Source: Methylophilus rhizosphaerae
GTDB lineage: Bacteria > Pseudomonadota > Gammaproteobacteria > Burkholderiales > Methylophilaceae
Direction: 5' to 3'
Assembly (NCBI RefSeq): GCF_900100975.1
Contig: NZ_FNFX01000002.1
Span: 310,001-374,000 of the forward strand
Length of the DNA: 64,000 nucleotides
This document shows positions 39,985 through 47,076 of the stretch, one piece after another. The translations under genes and the position numbers were made by a program. Positions within the stretch are counted from its first letter, which is position 1. Each line of letters starts with the position of its first letter. Below the pieces are notes generated by a model. That model ran no database searches. It had not been told where the DNA came from and saw only the letters and a list, made by a program, of their open reading frames with translations.

Positions 39985-40815
39985 TTACCTGGCGCCGTGG
40001 CGGTGACTGCTCCACCACTGCAATACGTTAATCAACAATAGCAGGATGAAGGAAATCACCAGCAATACCGCAGCAATCGCCGTGGCGCCGGCATAGTCAT
40101 ATTGTTCCAGCTTGGTGATAATCATCAGCGGCGTGATTTCCGAAATCATGGGCATGTTACCGGCAATGAAAATCACGGAGCCATATTCACCCACCGCACG
40201 TGCAAACGCCAGCGAAAACCCGGTCAGCAATGCAGGCCATATCGCCGGCAGGATAACTTTATAAAACGTCTGCCAGCGATTGGCGCCCAGGCTGGCTGCG
40301 GCCTCTTCTGCTTCGGCACTGAAATCTTCCAGCACCGGTTGCACGGTACGCACCACGAATGGCAAGCCGATAAACGTCAGTGCCACCACCACGCCCAGCG
40401 GGGTAAACGCGACTTTAATCCCGTGCGGTTCCAGCCAATGCCCCAGCCAGCCATTCGGGGCATAAATCGCGGTCAGCGAAATGCCGGCCACTGCAGTAGG
40501 CAAGGCAAAGGGAAAATCAACCAGTGCATCCAGTATTTTTTTACCGAAAAACTGGTAACGCACCAGCACCCATGCCGTCAGCAAGCCAAATACCAGGTTA
40601 ATCAGCGCGGCAATCAATGATGCGCCAAAGGTCAGCCGGTAGGTTGCCAAAACACGTGGGGTGGTGACCACCGCCCAGAATTCATTAAAACTCAACTCGG
40701 TGGTACGTATAAACACTGCCGCCAGCGGAATCAATACAATCAGGCTCAGATACACAAGGGTATAGCCCAATGACAGGCCGAAGCCGGGTAATAAATGTTT
40801 CTTTCTCGTTGTCAT
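39985..40815 (-). CDS. cysT: sulfate ABC transporter permease CysT (CysU)
   Basis: 276 residues, six predicted membrane helices, coupling loop EEAAASLGANRWQTFYKVILP and the CysT hallmark FARAVGEYGSVIFIAGNMP. Pairs with CysW. Preceded by 109 bases holding a 14-bp palindrome, so it may have its own promoter besides read-through from cysP. Confidence 0.93.
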   Translation of the reverse strand: MTTRKKHLLPGFGLSLGYTLVYLSLIVLIPLAAVFIRTTELSFNEFWAVVTTPRVLATYRLTFGASLIAALINLVFGLLTAWVLVRYQFFGKKILDALVDFPFALPTAVAGISLTAIYAPNGWLGHWLEPHGIKVAFTPLGVVVALTFIGLPFVVRTVQPVLEDFSAEAEEAAASLGANRWQTFYKVILPAIWPALLTGFSLAFARAVGEYGSVIFIAGNMPMISEITPLMIITKLEQYDYAGATAIAAVLLVISFILLLLINVLQWWSSHRHGAR

Positions 40816-40875
40816 ATTGATCGCGACAGGATTAAACAGGCGCTAATGTAGCCGGATTTTTATCAATCACAAAAG

Positions 40876-40889
40876 AATGATTAATCATT
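40876..40889. promoter_or_regulatory. 14-bp perfect palindrome upstream of cysT
   Basis: AATGATTAATCATT reads the same on both strands and lies between the EAL gene and cysT, in an AT-rich patch. Candidate operator; the binding protein is unknown. Confidence 0.4.
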
Positions 40890-40924
40890 AATTTATAGCT
40901 GATGGTTATATATAACGCTTGAAA

Positions 40925-41797
40925 TCAAGCGACCTTGGATGTGCGGCGCTGCTGCTGGTCATTCAGGACTTTGGCCACCACCGGTGCGGCCAGAAAGTTA
41001 CCCTGCAGAATAGCCGCACCAGAAGCAATGGCAATATCCAGCTGTTGTTGCGTTTCCACGCCAACAATTACCGGTGTACTGCCCAGGTCCTGCACCGCAT
41101 GCACCAAGCCACCTAGCGCTTTTGCCAGCGAAGGTTGCTGTGCCGCCTGGTGAATCACGGACACATCAAACTTGATGAAATCATGTTGCGCACGCCATAA
41201 GCGGTACAACTTGCTTTGATGATTGCCTACATGGTCAAACGCAATGCGGTAGCCAAGTGAGCGGTAATTCTCAATCGCCGCAACCAGGTGCTTGTCCTGG
41301 TCTATCAGTGACTCATTGATTTCCAGCACCACCCTGTGTGTAGGTACGGAATACTGATGCAGGATCTGTTCAAACACCTTGCCGTGTGCACTGACTTCCA
41401 GCAGCAGTTTGGGATGCACATTCAGGAACAGCAAACCGTTTTCCTGGTGAATGGCGCGAAAATTCAGCACATGCTGCGAGCGGCATACGCGGTCAAACTG
41501 CACCAGCTTGCCGGATTGGTCGGCATAGGTAAATGCAAACTCAGGCGTGCTGCCCAGCGTACCAAACAGCGATGGGCGGATCAGCGCCTCATACCCGTAA
41601 ATCTCGCCCTGTTTTGCGTCATAAATGGGCTGGAAAGCCGTTTTAAGGTGCACACCGATAAAAGTACTTTCATACTCTCCGCTATCGGCTTCAATCAGCC
41701 CTAATTCCTCCAGGTCGAGTGAAAGTGCCTGCTTTAACTCAGCGCGCAGGCGCACTACATGTTCGGCTTCCTGATGTGATTGTCGTTGGGTCATCAT
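40925..41797 (-). CDS. EAL-domain protein, degenerate, inside the cys operon
   Basis: 290 residues, no membrane segment. The EAL domain covers about 45-275: EALIRP, LFLNVHP, VVLEINES, FIKFDVS, IVGVETQQQ and ILQGNFLA keep the Glu, Asn, Lys and Gln positions of c-di-GMP phosphodiesterases. The metal site normally written DDFG reads FDHVG: the second Asp is His and loop 6 is changed. It is therefore probably an inactive c-di-GMP sensor or a protein-interaction module. It lies between cysP and cysT on the same strand. Confidence 0.8.
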   Translation of the reverse strand: MMTQRQSHQEAEHVVRLRAELKQALSLDLEELGLIEADSGEYESTFIGVHLKTAFQPIYDAKQGEIYGYEALIRPSLFGTLGSTPEFAFTYADQSGKLVQFDRVCRSQHVLNFRAIHQENGLLFLNVHPKLLLEVSAHGKVFEQILHQYSVPTHRVVLEINESLIDQDKHLVAAIENYRSLGYRIAFDHVGNHQSKLYRLWRAQHDFIKFDVSVIHQAAQQPSLAKALGGLVHAVQDLGSTPVIVGVETQQQLDIAIASGAAILQGNFLAAPVVAKVLNDQQQRRTSKVA

Positions 41798-41846
41798 CCC
41801 TCTCCTTACTTGTTACTTTGCTGCTCTTGGATCTATCACCCACCGC

Positions 41847-42827
41847 TTATTTCTGGTAAATCTGGTCAAAAATGCCCCCATCACTGAAGTGCGTATTTTC
41901 AACCTCATTCCAGCTGCCAAAGGCCTGTTTGACCGTAAAGGTATTGACCTTCTTGAAAGCGGGCTGCGCGATTTCGCTTACTTGCGGGCGCAGGTAATGC
42001 TTGGCGGCGAGCGCCTGGCCCTGCGGGGAAAAGTGGAATTCCAGGTAAGCCTGCGCCACTTTACGCGTCCCTTTTTTATCCACCACTTTATCGACCAGGG
42101 CCACCGGGTTTTCTGCCAGGATAGTGACGGATGGGTACACGATTTCGTACTTATCCTCACCCAGCTCCTTTTGCAGCAGGTAAACCTCATTTTCAAATGT
42201 GACCAGCACATCGCCAATGTCACGCTGCGCAAAGGTAGTCGTCGCGCCACGGCCACCGGTATCCAGCACTGGCACATGCTTGAACAGTTCGGTCACAAAC
42301 TGGCGCGCTTTGGTTGCATCGCCGCCTTTCTGCGTAATATAGCCCCATGCCGCCAGGTAACTGTACTTACCGTTGCCGGAAGTTTTGGGGTTAGGGATCA
42401 CGGCACTCACGCCCGGACGCACCAGGTCGTCCCAGTCTTTCACATGCTTGGGATTACCTTTACGTACCAGGAATACGGTGGGTGAGGCACTGGGCACGCT
42501 GTTATTCGGCAACCGCGCCTGCCAGTCAGCCGGAATCAATTTGCCTTTTTGCGCCAGGATATCAATATCGGCACTGCGATTCATGGTAATCACATCTGCC
42601 CGCAAGCCGTCGACAATGGCACGTGCCTGCTTGGTCGAGCCACCATGAGACTGGTTGATGGTAACGGTTTCACCGCTTTTTTCTTTCCAGTACTGCACAA
42701 AGGCAGGATTAAAATCCTTATAGAATTCCCTGGTCACATCATAGGAAACATTGAGCAACTCGGCAGCCTGTAATGAAGCACTGCTAAACAGGACAGCCAA
42801 TAGGGCATGGCGGAAAATAGATGGCAT
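41847..42827 (-). CDS. cysP: periplasmic thiosulfate/sulfate-binding protein, CysP-like
   Basis: 326 residues with a signal peptide (MPSIFRHALLAVLFSSASLQA). It belongs to the Sbp/CysP family and leans to CysP: PKTSGNGKYSYLAAWGYI, LDTGGRGATTTFAQRDIG and LIPADWQARLPNNS resemble E. coli CysP rather than Sbp (compare the second copy at 50679). It should hand thiosulfate or sulfate to CysTWA. First gene of the operon; its promoter region is shared divergently with the encapsulin operon. Confidence 0.85.
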   Translation of the reverse strand: MPSIFRHALLAVLFSSASLQAAELLNVSYDVTREFYKDFNPAFVQYWKEKSGETVTINQSHGGSTKQARAIVDGLRADVITMNRSADIDILAQKGKLIPADWQARLPNNSVPSASPTVFLVRKGNPKHVKDWDDLVRPGVSAVIPNPKTSGNGKYSYLAAWGYITQKGGDATKARQFVTELFKHVPVLDTGGRGATTTFAQRDIGDVLVTFENEVYLLQKELGEDKYEIVYPSVTILAENPVALVDKVVDKKGTRKVAQAYLEFHFSPQGQALAAKHYLRPQVSEIAQPAFKKVNTFTVKQAFGSWNEVENTHFSDGGIFDQIYQK

Positions 42828-43048
42828 AAATCACTCCCTGATATCAAATTGCTGCGTACTATACGGCAGTATTTATATTTTTAAAAATAATAAAAAATAA
42901 TATATTTATAACTTAAATATATATTAATCCTTCGTTTCAGGCATCTTGCAGAAACCAGGCGGGTTAAGAAGAAAAATACATAAGCAAATAATTAACGATT
43001 CTAGGGCCGGTGCTGTTCAACCGCAGAAGTTTATTTTATAGTGAGCGC

Positions 43049-43113
43049 ATCTGAGAAGCTGACCAGACCGCTGGAAGCCAGTGGCACGTGATCCGTGCCA
43101 CTGGCTTTTTTTT
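43049..43113 (+). ncRNA. candidate terminated leader or small RNA upstream of epsC
   Basis: If TATAGT (43037-43042) is a -10 box, a transcript of roughly 65 bases would start near 43049 and end at the terminator. It has several competing pairings (CCAG/CTGG words at 43063-43081) just before the terminator stem, as an attenuator would. No known riboswitch or T-box signature is recognised. The promoter is weak (-35 TGTTCA). Confidence 0.35.
43076..43113 (+). terminator. strong intrinsic terminator in front of epsC
   Basis: Perfect 13-bp stem AGCCAGTGGCACG / CGTGCCACTGGCT, five-base loop TGATC, then eight T. It faces the plus strand, yet no plus-strand gene ends upstream; the nearest gene to the left, cysP, points away. 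It lies 45 bases before the epsC ATG. Confidence 0.9.
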
Positions 43114-43157
43114 CGCCTGTCGTCAGCACAACCCCTCACTCACAGGATGAATCAACG

Positions 43158-44060
43158 ATGGAAGAAATTGCGATTGAACACATCGTACACACACTGGCCA
43201 GTATCCGAGAAAGTGCGTTGCAGCAACGGCAGCGGCTATCCCAGCCCCCCAAACTGCCTGCACGCAAGGCATTGGAGAAATGCGTGGAATGGCTGGCAGC
43301 GGCGTTGTTCCCCAATCGCCTGGGGGACCCGGACATACAGGCGCATGCCATTAACTTTTATGTCGGCACCACACTGGATAAAGCCTTGCGTGAGCTGCAA
43401 CAGCAGATCCGCCTGGAATTAGCCTTTAAAGCCCCGGCAGAGCCTGGCAAGCAATTTCATGCACAGGCACACACACTGGCCGGCCAGTTTGCCGAGCAAT
43501 TACCGCCTATCCGCCTGCAACTGGATACCGACCTGCAAGCGGCCTACCAGGGCGACCCGGCAGCCGACAGTATTGATGAAATCCTGGTCAGCTATCCCGG
43601 CATCCTGGCGCTGATCCATTACCGCATTGCGCATGTATTGCATGGCCTGGGCCTGACCATTATCGCGCGCCTGGTCACTGAAATCGCCCATTCCCGTACC
43701 GGTATTGATATCCATCCCGGTGCACAGATTGGCGACCATTTCTTTATCGATCATGGCACCGGTGTAGTGATTGGCGAAACCGCCATTATCGGCAGCCATG
43801 TGCGGCTATATCAGGCTGTCACCTTAGGCGCAAAAAACTTTCCCAAGGATGCCAACGGCCACCTGGTGAAAAAATTCGAACGTCACCCCATCCTGGAAGA
43901 CTTTGTCGTGGTCTACGCCGGGGCCACCATTTTGGGCCGCATCACCATAGGCCAACACTCCATCATTGGTGGCAATGTCTGGGTCACCCGTAGCGTGCCC
44001 GCCAATAGCCATGTCACACAAGCGCATTCGGATGCCAAACCGATTCCGGCTGCGGCTTGA
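43158..44060 (+). CDS. epsC: serine O-acetyltransferase, EpsC type
   Basis: 300 residues. An extended helical N-terminus (about 1-150) is followed by left-handed beta-helix repeats with [31 protein letters not shown] and QAVTLGAKNFPKDANGHL, the long-loop variant typical of EpsC. It makes O-acetylserine for cysteine synthesis. It is distinct from cysE at 19391. Serine acetyltransferases of this type are commonly found beside family 2A encapsulins. The ATG at 43158 follows AGGA at a long distance; 43095 is the open-frame limit and includes the terminator T-run, so it is unlikely. Confidence 0.88.
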   Translation: MEEIAIEHIVHTLASIRESALQQRQRLSQPPKLPARKALEKCVEWLAAALFPNRLGDPDIQAHAINFYVGTTLDKALRELQQQIRLELAFKAPAEPGKQFHAQAHTLAGQFAEQLPPIRLQLDTDLQAAYQGDPAADSIDEILVSYPGILALIHYRIAHVLHGLGLTIIARLVTEIAHSRTGIDIHPGAQIGDHFFIDHGTGVVIGETAIIGSHVRLYQAVTLGAKNFPKDANGHLVKKFERHPILEDFVVVYAGATILGRITIGQHSIIGGNVWVTRSVPANSHVTQAHSDAKPIPAAA

Positions 44061-44106
44061 TTTTTAGTTATACGAAACTTTAGCAATGCCAGATAAGGAG
44101 AAATAA

Positions 44107-45021
44107 ATGTCAGAACAACCCTCACAAACCGCATTAGGCGACGTCGCCGCCCGCACGCTTGCCAATGCCACCAAATCGGTACCCATGCTCAGTACCATCA
44201 GCCCGCGCTGGCTGGTGCATTTATTGAACTGGGTCCCGGTAGAAGCCGGTATTTACCGCGTCAATAAAGCCAAGGACCCGAATGCGATTGCGGTGGACTG
44301 CTCGAACAAGGACGAAAAAGAGCTGCCAGCGACATTTGTGGATTACGAAGAATGGGGCCGTGAATATGTACTGAATGCGGTGAATACCGTGGTCGATGTC
44401 CATACCCGGGTGTCTGACCTGTACAGCAGCCCGCATAACCAGATCAAGGAACAGTTGCGCCTGACCATTGAAGTGGTGAAAGAGCGCCAGGAAAGCGAAC
44501 TGATCAACAACAAGGAATACGGTTTGCTCAACAATGTGGCCAAATCACAAACCGTGAAAACGCGTAACGGCTATCCGACACCGGATGACCTGGATGAATT
44601 GCTGAGTAAAGTCTGGAAAGAGCCTGCTTTCTTCCTGGCGCACCCCAAAGCTATCGCCGCCTTTGGCCGTGAGTGCACCCGCCGTGGCGTGCCACCCCCA
44701 ACGGTTTCCCTGTTTGGTTCGCAATTTATCACCTGGCGCGGTATCCCGCTGATTCCAAGTGATAAATTGCCTATCGTCAACGGCAAATCCAAAATCCTGC
44801 TGCTGCGCGTAGGCGAAAGCAAGCAAGGCGTGATTGGCCTGTATCAACCTAACCTGCCTGGCCAACAGACCATGGGCCTGTCCGTACGTTTTATGGGTAT
44901 CAACCATAAAGCGATTGCATCCTACCTGGTGTCACTGTATTGCTCACTGGCCGTACTGACCGAAGATGCGATTGCCGTACTGGAAGATGTCGGAGTTGAC
45001 CATTACTATGACTACAAGTAA
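44107..45021 (+). CDS. srpI: family 2A encapsulin shell protein (SrpI type)
   Basis: 304 residues with an HK97-type capsid fold. The sequence is very close to cyanobacterial SrpI: NTVVDVHTRVSDLYSSPH, NNKEYGLLNNVAKS, PDDLDELLSKVWKEPAFFLA, FGRECTRRGVPPPTVSLFG and GESKQGVIGLYQPNLPG. The N-terminal arm (residues 1-45) is the extended arm of family 2. Such shells assemble into small icosahedral compartments around a cysteine desulfurase. Strong ribosome site AAGGAGAAATAA. The cargo gene overlaps its end by 14 bases. Confidence 0.94.
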   Translation: MSEQPSQTALGDVAARTLANATKSVPMLSTISPRWLVHLLNWVPVEAGIYRVNKAKDPNAIAVDCSNKDEKELPATFVDYEEWGREYVLNAVNTVVDVHTRVSDLYSSPHNQIKEQLRLTIEVVKERQESELINNKEYGLLNNVAKSQTVKTRNGYPTPDDLDELLSKVWKEPAFFLAHPKAIAAFGRECTRRGVPPPTVSLFGSQFITWRGIPLIPSDKLPIVNGKSKILLLRVGESKQGVIGLYQPNLPGQQTMGLSVRFMGINHKAIASYLVSLYCSLAVLTEDAIAVLEDVGVDHYYDYK

Positions 45022-46903
45022 CCCTATCGATTTGACGGCATTTGAACCTGAGGCCATTCTGGCCTCATTGCCGGGCGAGCATCCCAAGATGACGGCGGCA
45101 CTGGGCGTAGGTCGCGAACTGGAAAATACGGGCGTGCTGGACACCGCCACCCTGACGCAACTGATCAATGACCTGTATGCCGAAGGTTTTCCGGCAACCG
45201 CGCCGTTTGCAGCGGCAGACTTTGCACAATCACTGGCCAGTAGCCATACACCGCAGCCATCTGTACCGGCTACAGACTCGCTGACCACCAAACTGGGCCA
45301 TGCAGGCATTGGTACAGGTGGCCTCGCGTCACCGAGCTATGCCCAGACGCAGGCACAGCCAGTCACGCAAGAAGTCCAGGCGCAGCAATTAACTTATGCG
45401 CCAGGCATCGAAGCCTTGGGTAGCGATCCGCTGCATAACCATCCGGCACACCTGAATGTATTGCAACCGGATGCTGCTTACCTGGCGCCCTCTGCATTTG
45501 CAGGCCTGGGCATAGAGATTCCTTACCAGCAGGAGCTGGATCGCTGGCTGGGTACAAGGCAGCCTGCATCCTCAGCAGAACCAACGCAACTGGTCAACAA
45601 GTCGCCTGCAGTCGGCACACAATCGTTTTACTTTTTGCAAGCCGAGCCTGCATTCAACGGCAGCCTGTCCGATTCAGCACACCCTGCTTTTGATGTGCAT
45701 GCCGTACGCAAAGATTTCCCTATCCTGAGCGAGCGTGTCAACGGGCGCCAATTAGTGTGGTTTGATAACGCCGCGACTACGCACAAACCGCAAATAGTAA
45801 TAGACCGTATCAGCTACTTCTACCAGCACGAAAACTCCAATATTCACCGTGCCGCGCATGCACTGGCCGCACGCGCTACCGATGCGTATGAAGATGCGCG
45901 TGAAACCGTACGCCGCTTTATCAATGCGCCCTCGGTAAATAACGTGATTTTTGTGCGTGGCACGACCGAAGCGATTAACCTGGTGGCTAAAACCTGGGGC
46001 AAAAAACACCTGGGGGCCGGTGACGAAATCGTGATCTCCCACCTGGAGCACCATGCCAATATCGTGCCCTGGCAGCAACTGTGCCAGGAAACGGGCGCGG
46101 TGCTGAAAGTGATTCCGGTCGATGACAGCGGCCAGATTTTGCTGGAGGAATACCAGAAACTACTCACGGCAAAAACCAGGCTGGTGTCATTTACGCAAGT
46201 CTCGAATGCTTTAGGCACGGTGACCCCGGCGCAGGAAATGATTGCCATGGCACACCGGGTTGGCGCCAAGGTATTGCTGGACGGCGCACAGTCTGTCTCG
46301 CACCTGCGTACCGATGTACAAACGCTGGATGCAGATTTCTTTGTGTTTTCCGGCCATAAAATATTCGGCCCCACCGGTATTGGTGCGCTGTACGGCAAAG
46401 CAGATCTGTTGCAGGATATGCCGGCCTGGCAAGGCGGCGGTAATATGATCCAGGATGTGACGTTTGAAAAAACAGTCTATCATCCGGCACCAGCCAGGTT
46501 TGAAGCCGGTACCGGCAATATTGCGGATGCCGTCGGTTTAGGTGCCGCACTGAAGTATGTGGAACGCCTGGGCATTGAGAACATCGCAGCTTATGAGCAC
46601 GCCCTGCTCGAATATGCCACCGCAGCCATGTGCCAGATCCCCGGCTTGCGCCTGATAGGGACGGCCAGGCATAAGGCCAGCGTTTTGTCGTTTGCACTGA
46701 AAGGGTATCAAAGCGAAGAAGTAGGGGCGGCACTCAATGAAGAAGGGATTGCAGTACGTTCCGGCCATCATTGCGCACAACCGATTTTGCGCCGGTTTGG
46801 CGTGGAAACAACGGTGCGCCCTTCCCTGGCGTTTTATAACACCACGGAAGAAATTGACCGCATGTTGGCCATCCTGCAACGCCTCGCATCTACTCGTGCC
46901 TGA
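45008..46903 (+). CDS. encapsulin cargo: SufS-like cysteine desulfurase with N-terminal targeting domain
   Basis: 631 residues. The first 227 are Ala/Gln/Pro/Ser-rich and look disordered, with islands that may be loading signals (ALGVGRELENTGVLD, IEIPYQQELDRWLG, TQSFYFLQAEPAF). The rest is a group II (SufS-type) desulfurase: PLP Lys451 in FSGHKIFGPTGIGAL and catalytic Cys589 in VRSGHHCAQPI. It takes sulfur from cysteine to alanine plus persulfide, inside the shell. The start lies inside the last codons of srpI in another frame, which couples translation; an ATG at 44987 is an alternative. Confidence 0.9.
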   Translation: MTTSNPIDLTAFEPEAILASLPGEHPKMTAALGVGRELENTGVLDTATLTQLINDLYAEGFPATAPFAAADFAQSLASSHTPQPSVPATDSLTTKLGHAGIGTGGLASPSYAQTQAQPVTQEVQAQQLTYAPGIEALGSDPLHNHPAHLNVLQPDAAYLAPSAFAGLGIEIPYQQELDRWLGTRQPASSAEPTQLVNKSPAVGTQSFYFLQAEPAFNGSLSDSAHPAFDVHAVRKDFPILSERVNGRQLVWFDNAATTHKPQIVIDRISYFYQHENSNIHRAAHALAARATDAYEDARETVRRFINAPSVNNVIFVRGTTEAINLVAKTWGKKHLGAGDEIVISHLEHHANIVPWQQLCQETGAVLKVIPVDDSGQILLEEYQKLLTAKTRLVSFTQVSNALGTVTPAQEMIAMAHRVGAKVLLDGAQSVSHLRTDVQTLDADFFVFSGHKIFGPTGIGALYGKADLLQDMPAWQGGGNMIQDVTFEKTVYHPAPARFEAGTGNIADAVGLGAALKYVERLGIENIAAYEHALLEYATAAMCQIPGLRLIGTARHKASVLSFALKGYQSEEVGAALNEEGIAVRSGHHCAQPILRRFGVETTVRPSLAFYNTTEEIDRMLAILQRLASTRA

Positions 46904-46940
46904 GTACCTTTTGCCTATCCTGCTACCTTGACGCGGGGGT

Positions 46941-46974
46941 GGCGTGCAGCCATGCCTATGACTGCACGCCTTTT
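46941..46974 (+). terminator. intrinsic terminator after the encapsulin operon
   Basis: 9-bp stem GGCGTGCAG / CTGCACGCC with a 12-base loop, then TTTTC. It lies 37 bases after the desulfurase stop and separates it from the TAXI gene. Confidence 0.65.
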
Positions 46975-46996
46975 CTGCTGCCGCCTTTTTCCAGTT

Positions 46997-47025
46997 GTGA
47001 CATTCTGTCCCAGCCTCTGTAAAAT
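46997..47025 (+). promoter_or_regulatory. candidate promoter of the TAXI gene
   Basis: GTGACA, 17 bases, TAAAAT. The start would be near 47032, about 45 bases before the ATG at 47077. Confidence 0.4.
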
Positions 47026-47076
47026 CCCCCTAGCCGCCGCATGGCTACCCTTTTGATTACCAGGTACAGAAAACGC

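Larger units (their letters stand above)
42828..43157. promoter_or_regulatory. divergent control region cysP / epsC-encapsulin operon
   Basis: 330 bases. The left part (42869-42935) is an AT-rich tract, probably the cysP promoter and activator region; a CysB-type LysR activator would be the natural candidate. The right part holds a -10-like TATAGT at 43037-43042 and a strong plus-strand terminator at 43076-43113 before epsC. No ORF. Confidence 0.5.

Noticed and set aside
40876-40889. Reading of the cysT palindrome as a Fur box
   Set aside because: It shares an AT-rich palindromic look with Fur sites but lacks the three-hexamer pattern; kept only as an unassigned operator.
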